Of a stretch of 64,000 nt of DNA, positions 55,400 to 64,000 are shown one piece after another. Source of the stretch: Laburnicola sp. R22_1. Lineage: Eukaryota > Ascomycota > Dothideomycetes > Pleosporales > Didymosphaeriaceae. The first letter of the stretch is position 1. Each line of letters begins with the position of its first letter. A model generated the notes under the pieces. The model did not search any database, was not told where the DNA came from, and was given only the letters and a program-made list of their open reading frames with translations. The stretch covers positions 1,116,001-1,180,000 of the forward strand of contig JACONQ010000012.1 of assembly GCA_014281115.1 (NCBI GenBank), given 5' to 3'. Both the position numbers and the translations under genes were made by a program.

Positions 55400-57893
55400 G
55401 TTGGCTCGCAACCCGGCGACGGTCTTGCTGTTGGCGCAGAACGGACTCGAGTGTTGGTGTGTCTGGAACGGCGTGAAAATTGTTTGTTGTTGTGTGTCGC
55501 GGAAAGAAAAGGCAAACGCACGGCCTTGGCAGTCGTAGTGGGCTGTCCGATTGATGCTTTCACTCAGGCACTCTTTCACTCAGGATCCCCAGCCAGGGCA
55601 CCTCCAATCCCCCAGCAAGAAAAAGACACCGTACAGAGACCAAGCCATCTGTCAAGAGACGATGGATTAGTGCACAACGAAAAACGCAACCCCTTGGCAC
55701 CCCTGGAGCGTAACTGAGAGTTCGTCACTCTCCGTGAATACTCAAGTCGTTGCGTCCATAGGTGAGCCGAATTAGGCTATACATACGATCTTTGATGCGA
55801 AATCGGACACAGTCCTGATAGAAGCACATGATGGAGAGCCGCATATGTGCATTTTGTGCGTGTGACACTGTTAGCCAAACCGACTCGGGATAATATATCA
55901 CGTGATTGATGACTAAGCGTATACGATATACGATTACTATGGCCGGCTGACGTCCCTCTTGGTGAGAATAGCCTAATGAAAACGAATAAAAAAAATCGTG
56001 ATAATATCCCCCATCGTGATTTGTTCCCCTAAAATCGACGTGCTCAGTCATCACTACCATAGCGCAAGTCGGTCTTTTCGAAGAAGAGGTTCATCTCACT
56101 GCTTGACTAGCCGCTACCTCGGCAAGCATTGTACCTTCCAAAGCTTGGTATAGCTCTCAGATCCATGCACTACGCACTGTAAAGCTCCAAAAACTCGTGT
56201 TCCACTCAGTTTACTTGGCTCTTGTTGTTTACCCTCTCTACTTGCGTCTTGTGTTCATCCTCTTTACTTGCGTCTTGTGTTTACCCTCTCTCTCTTTGAT
56301 TCTCTTGCGGAGGTCTGCCCATTCGACCGAGATGATGGCAGTGCGCAGAAGAATATCCGGGCTCAGTCGCCAAACCGATCGGATCAGATGATGAAGAAGC
56401 TCCTTTTTGGAGCGAACGTTCGGTGAAGGACACCTCGATTCTAGCATGAAGATCCCATGTCAGGGCATTGTACATATCGGCGCGGAATATGTTCAGAGTC
56501 CTACACCAATGAGATGAGTAACCCGCAGACCCGAGAGCATGACAAGAAACTCCAACTCACCTGCAACATCTCGAGTCCAACCTTCTATGCTCCATCTCGG
56601 GACGCCAACCCAAGCGATGACGCCGCACTACAGTTTTATTACCAACCAGAGCAGCAACCATACCTAGGTACACCCGACCCAAGAACAAACGAAGACCCAG
56701 CGCCCACAAACGCCCAGCCAGCCTGCAAACACACCAACATGCCGCCCCAAGACAGCTCAAGCATCCCATCCGCAAACCACACCCCTCCCCCCTCTCACGC
56801 AATACGCCGTATCCCCAATACGCTCCTAAACGATAAACGATAACCCTAACCCCAACCACCTTGTCTCCTTCCGAAACCCTACCTACCCCACCAATCATCC
56901 CCCTCCCAAGCGCTCCCAAGAAAAATTCAAGGACCTTCCACCCCCCGCCGCTCGATACAAGCGGTACGCTAGTCTCCTCGATGATTCAGTCCCATCAAAG
57001 GCTGACATACACACATGTGCACACAGTACTGACACAGCTTCCAGCTACCTTTCCTTTCCTGTGTGAGTGAGATATTCGTTGTCATTGTGCATGTGTCTTA
57101 TCTTGTCTTACTCGAATGTTGCGTCTTCGACTGACGCGTCGCGTCACAACTGTCACAACACAGCCTGCCTACCTTAGGTACCCAAGCTCACACTGCACAT
57201 CTCACCTCACCTACACCAACCCCACGAACGCTTTGCAGCCACGCTACAAGCGCCCAATACATCTAACACACGCGTACCTCACACTACCGGTAGTCTCCGT
57301 GCCGGCGGCGGTAGGTGCGTGGAAAAAACCGATCATGTACAACGGGACATCCGCTCCACGCATACAAGGAAGCGAGCGAGCGAGCGGCACATCGCGCCTA
57401 TCTTTGTCCGAACCTCTGGAAATACTATCTATGTAGACTACGATATAAAGTTTCGCAGTTGGGAGCGCTAGCTCCTAGTGCGAGCTGTCACTTTGTCGCC
57501 AATCAGGGAAGCTCCCGGTCAAACGTGTGCGAACGATTGTGATAAACAAAAGACCCGTGGACAGATCTCGGGCACATGAATCTTAAAGAAAAGTAGCCGT
57601 GGTACTAAACTACCTACAGCAAGCAGCAATATAGAAAACTAACTTGTACATCAATTCCCCATGCCTGTTCTTCTCCCATACAGTAGATACAACCTCTTCC
57701 CGAGGCTGGGGAGATGACAAAATTGTATCGTGCCCATGTAAACCCAAGCCCGCAACCTCTGCGCGCCCATGACCGTGTATCCTGATATACTCTTTGCTAT
57801 GACCACATTGGTAAGAAACCGAATAGGGTCGCATGTGACCTCAACGCCTGGAATGCAAGAACAAAGGAAGGCCAATTGGCGAGATGAACGTAT
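55400..57893. other. Long intergenic region with a short direct repeat
   Basis: About 2.5 kb with no supported gene. A 26-bp-period direct repeat (ACTTGCGTCTTGTGTT units starting at 56240 and 56266) is present. Several ~60-130-codon ORFs exist on both strands but have no family features. Confidence 0.5.
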
Positions 57894-59975
57894 TTACCGA
57901 CCCTCACCCATGTCGAAGCGGTGGGTAAGAACCTTTCCAATCTTGCTCTCGGGCTTGGGAGGTATGTGATGATGGAGATACTTCTTGGTGGGCGCTGTAG
58001 ACGACTTCTTCATCTTAGAGGCATCAATGCAACATTTTGGATCCTCGTAGGTTTCTGGGCAACAGCAGTTGATGCCCTTGACGAAGGAAGAGTCGAGTAC
58101 TTCGCGAATCGTGATGCGCTTTTCGGGGATCGGATGGAGCATCTTCAGCATCAGACGCTTGATAGCCGGCGGGTTGACGAGACCGAAGATTCTGCCGCAC
58201 TTGGGGTGACCATCCGGGCCATCAGTGATCCGGCCATCAGGATGTTCTTTCAACCACTGCTCCCAGCCGTTACTGAACCTTTCGTAATACGCGAATTCCG
58301 GCTTGGCGCCCTGCCAGGGACAGCCCCCGAAGGTCATGGTGAGATAGACGATCGCGCAGGACCAGACATCAAGCGGACGAGGATCGTAACTACCCTTCTT
58401 CTCAAGGACTTCAGGCGCGATGTACGGGAGGCTACCGCAAATTCCAGGAGCAGAAAGGCGGACTTCCCTCATGTTTTTTCCACACTCGCCGCCTGCAGCA
58501 CGAAGACCGGGATGTTCTCCACTGAACACCTCCGCAACGCCAAAGTCGGAGATCTTCAGATGACCCTCCTTGTTGAGCAGCAAATTCTCCAGTTTGATAT
58601 CGCGATGGGCAATGCCGTGGCTATGCAGATACCCGACACCCCTTAGCAGCTGTTTGAAAAAGCAGAGCCGATCATCTAGTGTGTAAAAGCCCTCGGGACC
58701 GCCTGCAAAGAGTTTCCGCTCTACCAGCGAATACAGCTCGCCATGGGCGCAGAATTCCATAACGTGGTTCCATCGGCCGCGATTGGTGCATAATCGTACT
58801 GTCTCCACGATATTGGGATGGTGGAGGCTCTTCGCTATGGTGTATTCAGACTTGATCTTCTTGATGTAATCATCCTCTGACTCATCCTTGTCGCGCGCGC
58901 GGAATTCCTTGACGGCGACAAGATCCTCGCTACCCAGGCCTCGGCGAGCCATAATGCGGACCTCCGCTGTCGCTCCCTTGCCCAGGATTTTCCCTCTTTT
59001 ACCAGGCATCAGGCTAGAGCTCTTGAACTCCTTGTCAAGATCGCAGCAATCAACAACAAACTCATCAGGCAGGCTCAAACTCAACCGGCGGGCTTTCATG
59101 CCTACTCCCGAGTTGGCGGCCTTCGAAAAGGTCGCTAGCATGCCAACTGTTGGCTTGTCCTCGTCCGAGTCCTCCCGGGGCACCTGCTCGGTGCTCGCTG
59201 ATCGTCTGCGTGTCCACGTGTGCCGTTTTCCACCCCCTCCCCCATTTCCAGCCCATTTGATACCCGGGTTCTTTTGCGATGTCATATTTGAAAGCGCAGT
59301 GGATGACGTCGAGTGGGAGTGGCCAAATCGCGACTTGTGCTCTTTCTGTTCGTTTGAGATGGTGCTAGAGGGAGAGCGCGGCGAAGGTGGAGAGTTGGAG
59401 TGAGACGACTTGGGGGTATTGCGCCCTGATAGAGAAAATGTGCTGAACCTCCGGCCGGTTCGCGGAATGTCAACGGCGGGCGTGGAGACATGGGCGGGAC
59501 CATCCACTCCGGTCTTCACAATCAGCTTTTCGGTCTTGGGGCCGTCCTTGTGCGAGCCCGTACGATGGAGCTTGGTGCGCACAAAGGAGCCTACACGCTT
59601 GCCAATGCCTAGCTTTTCAGGCGCAGGAATAGGCTGCTGCTCCGCTTGTGCGCCTGGTTTAGGGACTGGCTGGGGGGGAGCTGCGGCGGGCGAGGCAGGG
59701 GAGACGCGCGGGGCTGGAGCGGGCTTGGTTGGCAGCGACTCTGCGTCGGCCTCCTGCATGTTGGCGGCTGGGGTTAGGAAGTCGGCAGGCTCATCGTGGC
59801 CAAAAGGATCTGCGAATGGCGTGCTGTCGCTCGTCGGAGTGGGCGGCTCGGTAGGCTCGCTAGCCGTGGACTCGTCTTCCTCGGCAATGGGCGAGTTTTT
59901 GACGTGCGAGCCTGTGCGGATAAGGTGGGCGTCGGACACCAAGGGCGGCAGGTTGTTTGAAGCCGCGAGCGGCAT
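57894..59975 (-). CDS. HAL4/SAT4-type serine/threonine protein kinase
   Basis: An uninterrupted minus-strand frame of 693 residues. Residues 1-320 are Ser/Pro/Thr-rich and disordered, with a basic RSFV-like KRVGSFVRTKLHR patch. The kinase domain spans ~328-640: GKGATAEV (332-339), VAVK (Lys356), HRD (457-459) with KLEN, DFG (477-479), and APE (520-522). The C-terminus has the GINCCCPE segment found in the fungal Hal4/Hal5/Npr1 group. In yeast, these kinases stabilise Trk potassium transporters and other nutrient permeases and give salt tolerance. Assignment to Hal4 rather than another group member is from the kinase core and the CCCPE segment. All catalytic residues are present. Confidence 0.85.
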   Translation of the reverse strand: MPLAASNNLPPLVSDAHLIRTGSHVKNSPIAEEDESTASEPTEPPTPTSDSTPFADPFGHDEPADFLTPAANMQEADAESLPTKPAPAPRVSPASPAAAPPQPVPKPGAQAEQQPIPAPEKLGIGKRVGSFVRTKLHRTGSHKDGPKTEKLIVKTGVDGPAHVSTPAVDIPRTGRRFSTFSLSGRNTPKSSHSNSPPSPRSPSSTISNEQKEHKSRFGHSHSTSSTALSNMTSQKNPGIKWAGNGGGGGKRHTWTRRRSASTEQVPREDSDEDKPTVGMLATFSKAANSGVGMKARRLSLSLPDEFVVDCCDLDKEFKSSSLMPGKRGKILGKGATAEVRIMARRGLGSEDLVAVKEFRARDKDESEDDYIKKIKSEYTIAKSLHHPNIVETVRLCTNRGRWNHVMEFCAHGELYSLVERKLFAGGPEGFYTLDDRLCFFKQLLRGVGYLHSHGIAHRDIKLENLLLNKEGHLKISDFGVAEVFSGEHPGLRAAGGECGKNMREVRLSAPGICGSLPYIAPEVLEKKGSYDPRPLDVWSCAIVYLTMTFGGCPWQGAKPEFAYYERFSNGWEQWLKEHPDGRITDGPDGHPKCGRIFGLVNPPAIKRLMLKMLHPIPEKRITIREVLDSSFVKGINCCCPETYEDPKCCIDASKMKKSSTAPTKKYLHHHIPPKPESKIGKVLTHRFDMGEGR

Positions 59976-61850
59976 GGCGGTATATTTCCGTAGTAAAAAT
60001 AAACGGGGATGGACAAACGCCGTGCGAGGTCGCTAGTTAGCTCTGCGTGCAAACAGAATGGTACCTGCGTTCCTCGCGGGGCGGGGGTGCGACTATGCCC
60101 GCTGCAGCGAACTGGGCTGGTGGTACGTGTCGAGGGACGAGGAAGCGGAGGGATGGAGGGAGGGGATGGAGAGGGACGCTGTGTTGTATGCTGGCCGACG
60201 TGAAAGAGCCATCCGACGGTGAGGCTTCAAGCGGGGGGCGGGATGGTGAAGTTGTTTAGGAGTGAAAGAGCTTTGGCTTGTGGAGGACCGTGGACCGGTG
60301 ATGTAAGAGACGAGGAACCACGGATGTCGGCACCGAGGGGGAAAGAGCAAGAGCGAACCGGGGGAGGAAGGGGCCACCCGAGCGGACTCAGCAGACAAAG
60401 TATGAACCCAAGGGTCGAATTGAAACCAGACGGAGCAGAGACGACTTGTGCAAGCTGGCGGCGGAGTGCGGGAAGTGCGGCTTAAGGAGACGGACTTTGC
60501 GAGCCTTGGAACCGCCCTGAGCAGCTAACCAGCAGCAGCGGAACCTTGCCAATCTAACATGCTGTGCGGCCCTGCCCGGGCAGGACCTGCACGGATGATT
60601 CCACCACCCACCGCCGCGTCACTCCAGATGAGCCATCCTGGCCAGGCACGCTGTACAGTAGCTCGCACTCGTTCGGGCCTTGCGAAGATTCGGAAGCCTG
60701 CCAGGATGCCATCTGAGATTGCGCCCTGTCAAAATCGCCGGCATCCCCCTTTCGTCTCCCCAGACGTTACGCCCTGCTCCGGTCTGTGCTGCGACATCTG
60801 GGCCCTGCTAACCACAGTGGCTGTAAGCCCCCCGAGGCTCGACCTATTCTAAGCCGCCCAGCTGATCTTGTCCCGCCTGCGGCATTTTTCTGCATCCTCG
60901 CTGTTCACGTCGCCCTTGCGCACAATCCAGCCGCCTAGGTACCATGCATCGACGCGCCGCCGTGTGCGGAAGCGCTGGCTGCACGCTGCCGACAAGCCCT
61001 CTCTTTGCGTCCGCTTCTGGCCGCTTCTGGCAACACACAAGCGCATCCATGGACTCCTGCGACCGAAAGCCTCACTCAGCCCCAACCAGCCGCGAAAAGC
61101 GAGCAAAACTCCTCTCGTGGGGGTGCATGCCCGGGTCCACGTCGTGTAACCACGGTGACCCCGCAAATGCTCGATAGTCTACTCGACCGCCGACCTCTTC
61201 ATCCACCCGAGCCTGGCGACTGGCTCCCGTGTCCGACATAACCTGCCCAGGCCGTCTACAGAGTACACCTGCTCTCAAGACTCGAATCAGCTTCTCCACG
61301 CTTCCCGCATTCTAGCTGCCTTCTGAGCTCGTGACCTCGTGCGTGGCTCTTACAGCAGTTCAACCGCTCCGATGCGTCCGAATCGTGGACCTGTGACAAT
61401 CGCAGCTTCATTTTCTTGTGCTATGCATATCTATGCCCGGCCAGTCGGCTTCTTGTTGCTACCACCACTTCTAGCATCAAGGAGCATCCACTGCCGGCTT
61501 TTCAATGGTGGATCGTCTGGCGGTGAGTCTGACCATGTCGCATCTCAGATCCAACGCCCTGATTTTAGTGCTTCGCGCTTGCTCTGCCCCATACTTCCCC
61601 CACATTCACAGACAGCGCACCTGCAGTAGCGGAGAAGCTCTGTCGTGGCATCGCGATGAATAATGCCATCATGGCATGCCGTCGTAGCGACGTGGGGGCA
61701 CATCACACGTGAGGTCTTGCCCTTAACTCTTTCGCGTCTGACTGACGACGACAGCTAGGGCCTGTATGCCGCGTATCAGTGTAATCCCCCATCCATTCCA
61801 CTGCCTCCAAAGATTGTCGGATCCACATAGATCGCCCAACAGCAGTTTTT
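59976..61850. other. Upstream and spacer sequence before the AT-rich block
   Basis: No gene is supported in this 1.9 kb. The first few hundred bases should be the kinase promoter and leader. Short ORFs on both strands up to ~61650 are not family-like. A perfect short palindrome ATGCCATCATGGCAT lies near 61664-61678. Confidence 0.5.
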
Positions 61851-62005
61851 GTTTTTAACTAAGCTTAAAGTCTATAGGTATAAGCAATTGTACAACTTTT
61901 ATACCACTAACTTTAGGCTAATATACCCTAAAAAATACTACTTTAGCACTATATTAAAACTATTTTTATGTAGTAATATACTACTAACTATTTTATAAAA
62001 AAGTA

Positions 62006-62095
62006 TTTTTAATTACTAAGTAGGGGCTCTGCTTTTTTATTATGTTATTTGGGATAAAAGCCTTTGTTATTCTATCCCTAGATAGTTAATTAATA
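62006..62095 (-). repeat. Copy 1 of the ~110-bp repeat (minus orientation)
   Basis: Read on the minus strand this copy has the CTATCTAGGG block, AATAACAAAGGCTTTTATCC, the GCAGAGCCCCTAC segment and CTTAGTAATTAAAAA. It is cut short at its AAAGAGCG end compared with the other copies. Confidence 0.8.
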
Positions 62096-62199
62096 ATACA
62101 TAAAAAAGTATATTCTATTTAATAGTAATAACTATTATTAAAACTACTACTTTTTATAGGTATATAGTAAAAATAACTTTTTGTACCCAATTACCTTTT

Positions 62200-62300
62200 C
62201 ACGCTCTTTTTAATTACTAAGCAGAGGGCTCTGCTTTTTTATCATATTATTTAAGATGAAAGCCTTTGTCGTCCTACCTCTAGGTAGAATTAACGCCACA
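62200..62300 (-). repeat. Copy 2 of the ~110-bp repeat (minus orientation)
   Basis: One of the least mutated copies. On the minus strand it reads TACCTAGAGGTAGGACGACAAAGG and then TTTCATCTTAAATAATATG; the perfect hairpin GCAGAG-CC-CTCTGC follows (62221-62234 on the plus strand), and then AGAGCGTGAAAAGG. Confidence 0.85.
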
Positions 62301-62423
62301 TAATAAAAATAAGAGTGCTTACTTTATCTACTATATATACAATAGCAGATATATTAAGTTACTTAAAAATTTATTTAAATAGTTTAAAAATAAACAATTA
62401 GAATAAGTATAATTAAAAGGAGT

Positions 62424-62535
62424 TATGTGTTATTAATTAACTACCTAGGAGTAGAATAATAAAGGCTTTTATCTTAAATAATATAATAAAAAAGTAGAGC
62501 GCTCTGCTTAGTAATTAAAAAGAGCGTGAAAAAGA
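62424..62535 (+). repeat. Copy 3 of the ~110-bp repeat
   Basis: Reads TTAATTAACTACCTAGGAGT, then AATAATAAAGGCTTTTATC, TTAAATAATATAAT, GTAGAGCGCTCTGC and AGAGCGTGAAAAAG. Compared with copy 6 most CA positions have become TA. Confidence 0.85.
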
Positions 62536-62770
62536 GGTTATAAAAATAAAAAAGAATATAATTTAAAAATATAATACTAAATGTTTATAGTATAATAAAA
62601 GGCTACTATAAAAATAGTAGGCTAAAATCTAAATATCTAAGTAAAGTAATATTAATTTAAGTTAGTAATATATAAATAATAAACTAATTAAATATTATTA
62701 GTAAAGTAGTAAAAGTATTAAATAATAGTAAAACCTTTTTAAGTAACTATTAATTTTAAAAAACGAATAG

Positions 62771-62882
62771 TATGTGTTATTAAATTATCTATCTAGAAGC
62801 AGAATAATAAAGACTTTTATCTTAAATATTATAATAAAGAAAGTAGAGCCCTCTACTTAGTTATTAAAAAGAGCGTAAAAAA
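62771..62882 (+). repeat. Copy 4 of the ~110-bp repeat
   Basis: The most altered copy seen: TATCTAGAAGCAGAATAATA, TTTTATCTTAAATATTATAAT, then the changed but still perfect hairpin GTAGAG-CC-CTCTAC (62843-62856). Confidence 0.85.
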
Positions 62883-63270
62883 TAGTATAAATATATAATA
62901 TTAGCTAGTTATAATATATAATATAGAAATATAAATAAAACTCTCTCTTTTTCTCTCTCTTTCTTTCTTTCTATCTATTCTAATAATTTATTTTCTATAA
63001 GATTATTCGTAGCTTTTATTATAATCTTATAGAGCGCTTAGCTATAATACTAAGACTAGGCTTCTATTTATTCTCTATTAATATAAATTATTTAACTAGA
63101 GTAATAGAGTTAAGAGTTCTTAGTAGTATATTTTAGTTAGTGTTAAGCTTAGTAGTTAGTATACTAAGCTTTAAAGTAAATATTATAAGTAAAGTTTTTA
63201 CTAAAATTTTATATACTTTATTTAGTAAAAAAACTAATTTTTTATTATACTACTCGTTGTCTTATAGTAG

Positions 63271-63382
63271 TTATGTGTGTGTTATTAATTAACTACTTAG
63301 GAGTAGAATAATAAAGGCTTTTATCTTAAATAATATAATAAAAAGCAGAGCCCCTACTTAGTAATTAAAAAGAGCGTAAAAG
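63271..63382 (+). repeat. Copy 5 of the ~110-bp repeat
   Basis: Reads TTAATTAACTACTTAGGAGT, AATAATAAAGG, TTTTATCTTAAATAATATAAT, GCAGAGCCCCTACT and AGAGCGTAAAAGG. It is followed at 63407 by one copy of the second repeat. Confidence 0.85.
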
Positions 63383-63406
63383 GTAATTATAAAAAAGCGT
63401 ATATAT

Positions 63407-63482
63407 GTTTTTTTACGACTAAGGGGTTTCTAATAAAAATATTATAATAATAGCAGTTATTCCTCCTACTATTATTTACATA
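63407..63482 (+). repeat. Second repeat type, copy A
   Basis: About 75 bp reading TTTTTTACGACTAAGGGG, then TTTCTAATAAAAATATTATA and TTCCTCCTACTATTATTTA. It matches 63924-64000 with mostly G/A and C/T differences. Confidence 0.8.
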
Positions 63483-63510
63483 GAAAAGCGTTTTAAGGTA
63501 TTTAATAAAA

Positions 63511-63628
63511 GCGTATATATAACGTTATTTTATCTATCTAGGGGTAGGACGACAAAGGCTTTCATCTCAAATAACATAACAAAAAAAGCAGAGCCTCCTG
63601 CTTAGTAATTAAAAAAGAGTGTGAGAAG
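63511..63628 (+). repeat. Copy 6 of the ~110-bp repeat
   Basis: The most GC-rich copy: CTAGGGGTAGGACGACAAAG, GGCTTTCATCTCAAATAACA, TAAC, then GCAGAGCCTCCTGC and AAAGAGTGTGAGAAG. It keeps CA where other copies have TA and is in direct tandem with copy 7. Confidence 0.85.
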
Positions 63629-63746
63629 CGTATATGTGTGGCGTTATTTTATCTACCTAGGGGTAGGACGACAAAGGCTTTTATCTTAAATAACATAACA
63701 AAAAGTAGAGCCCTCTACTTAGTAATTAAAAAGAGCGTAAAAAGGT
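63629..63746 (+). repeat. Copy 7 of the ~110-bp repeat
   Basis: In tandem with copy 6. The left half is unmutated (CTAGGGGTAGGACGACAAAG), the middle has TTTTATCTTAAATAACATAAC, and the hairpin is GTAGAG-CC-CTCTAC (63705-63718). Confidence 0.85.
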
Positions 63747-63923
63747 AATTAGCTATATATAATTTTTATAGTAAATTGCTATAAAAAATACTCTTATTAT
63801 TATAGTAGTTATTATTATATTTACTTATTATAGTAAAAGTATAGCTTTAATAGTAAATATATATATTAAACCTAAGATTAAGGGCCTAACTATTTATCTA
63901 GTATCTATATACTTCTTATAGTT

Positions 63924-64000
63924 CTTTTTTACAACTAAGAGATTTCTAATAAAAATATTATAATAATAGTAGATATTCCTCCTACTATTATATACACAGA
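63924..64000 (+). repeat. Second repeat type, copy B (runs to window end)
   Basis: Reads TTTTTTACAACTAAGAGA, then the same TTTCTAATAAAAATATTATA block and TTCCTCCTACTATTATATA. The copy may continue beyond the window. Confidence 0.8.

Larger units (their letters stand above)
61851..64000. repeat. AT-rich, gene-free repeat block (RIP-like)
   Basis: Base composition changes abruptly within a few tens of bases near 61.85 kb, from about half GC to strongly AT-rich, and stays so to the window end. No ORF of note exists. At least seven copies of a ~110-bp repeat in both orientations lie inside, and a second repeat occurs at 63407-63482 and 63924-64000. A CT-rich microsatellite is at 62941-62980. Differences between copies are mostly C-to-T or G-to-A, which fits RIP of a repeat array. 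Such blocks in filamentous ascomycetes are usually heterochromatic and often subtelomeric or pericentromeric; no telomere repeat is seen here. Confidence 0.85.

Noticed and set aside
62221..63720. Hairpin followed by CTTAGT in the repeat, considered as a Helitron 3' end.
   Set aside because: Helitron ends read CTRR after the hairpin; CTTA does not fit, and no TC 5' end was found.

Overview
This window comes from the nuclear genome of a filamentous ascomycete (Pezizomycotina; the gene set and the AT-rich repeat block suggest Dothideomycetes, but the class is inferred). The evidence is short spliceosomal introns of about 45-120 nt with GT...AG ends and CTAAC/CTGAC-like branch sites, fungal-only families (Bys1-like secreted proteins, HAL4-type kinase, SKG6-like membrane protein, RFTS/Raf2-type protein, reducing polyketide synthase with a carnitine-acyltransferase end) and an abrupt AT-rich block whose repeats differ by CpA-to-TpA changes, as expected from repeat-induced point mutation (RIP).

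Layout. 0.7-2.4 kb: divergent PEX4 (peroxisomal E2) and RRP46 (exosome). 2.8-4.6 kb: multi-pass membrane protein of unknown function. 5.7-8.2 kb: ADGF/CECR1-type adenosine deaminase with an N-terminal DUF3659-like repeat. 9.0-11 kb: single-pass membrane protein with Ser/Thr-rich ectodomain. 12-14.1 kb: paxillin-like double-LIM protein (minus strand). 16.5-18.1 kb: INO1 with a TATA box and a probable 5'UTR intron. 18.6-20.1 kb: OB-fold/zinc-ribbon RPA-like protein, convergent with DSN1 (kinetochore MIND complex, 20.5-22.4 kb).

23.3-29.0 kb is a graveyard between housekeeping genes. The C-terminal half of a family-2 glycosyltransferase (minus strand) abuts the back half of a highly reducing PKS-carnitine acyltransferase (plus strand). 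The PKS remnant lacks KS and almost all of AT, has several frameshifts and nonsense codons, a 43-bp tandem duplication, a lost ACP serine and a lost acyltransferase histidine.

29.3-46.7 kb returns to core genes: TRM3 (tRNA Gm18 methyltransferase), a short kinesin-3, a broken wax-synthase-like MBOAT gene, VPS16, a mitochondrial 3-hydroxyisobutyryl-CoA hydrolase, TUF1 (mitochondrial EF-Tu) and a Raf2-like RFTS/C2H2 heterochromatin protein. VPS16 and TUF1 each contain one GC-AG intron. 47-55.4 kb is sparser: a Bys1-like secreted protein, a diverged copy interrupted by one in-frame TAG, a small secreted protein with a GPI-like tail, a doubtful short gene and an F-box protein. 57.9-60 kb holds a HAL4/SAT4-type protein kinase. 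From about 61.85 kb to the end the base composition becomes strongly AT-rich; no gene is seen, but at least seven copies of a ~110-bp repeat in both orientations are present.

Exon boundaries were assigned by eye from splice consensus, reading phase and family conservation; no alignment or transcript data were available.
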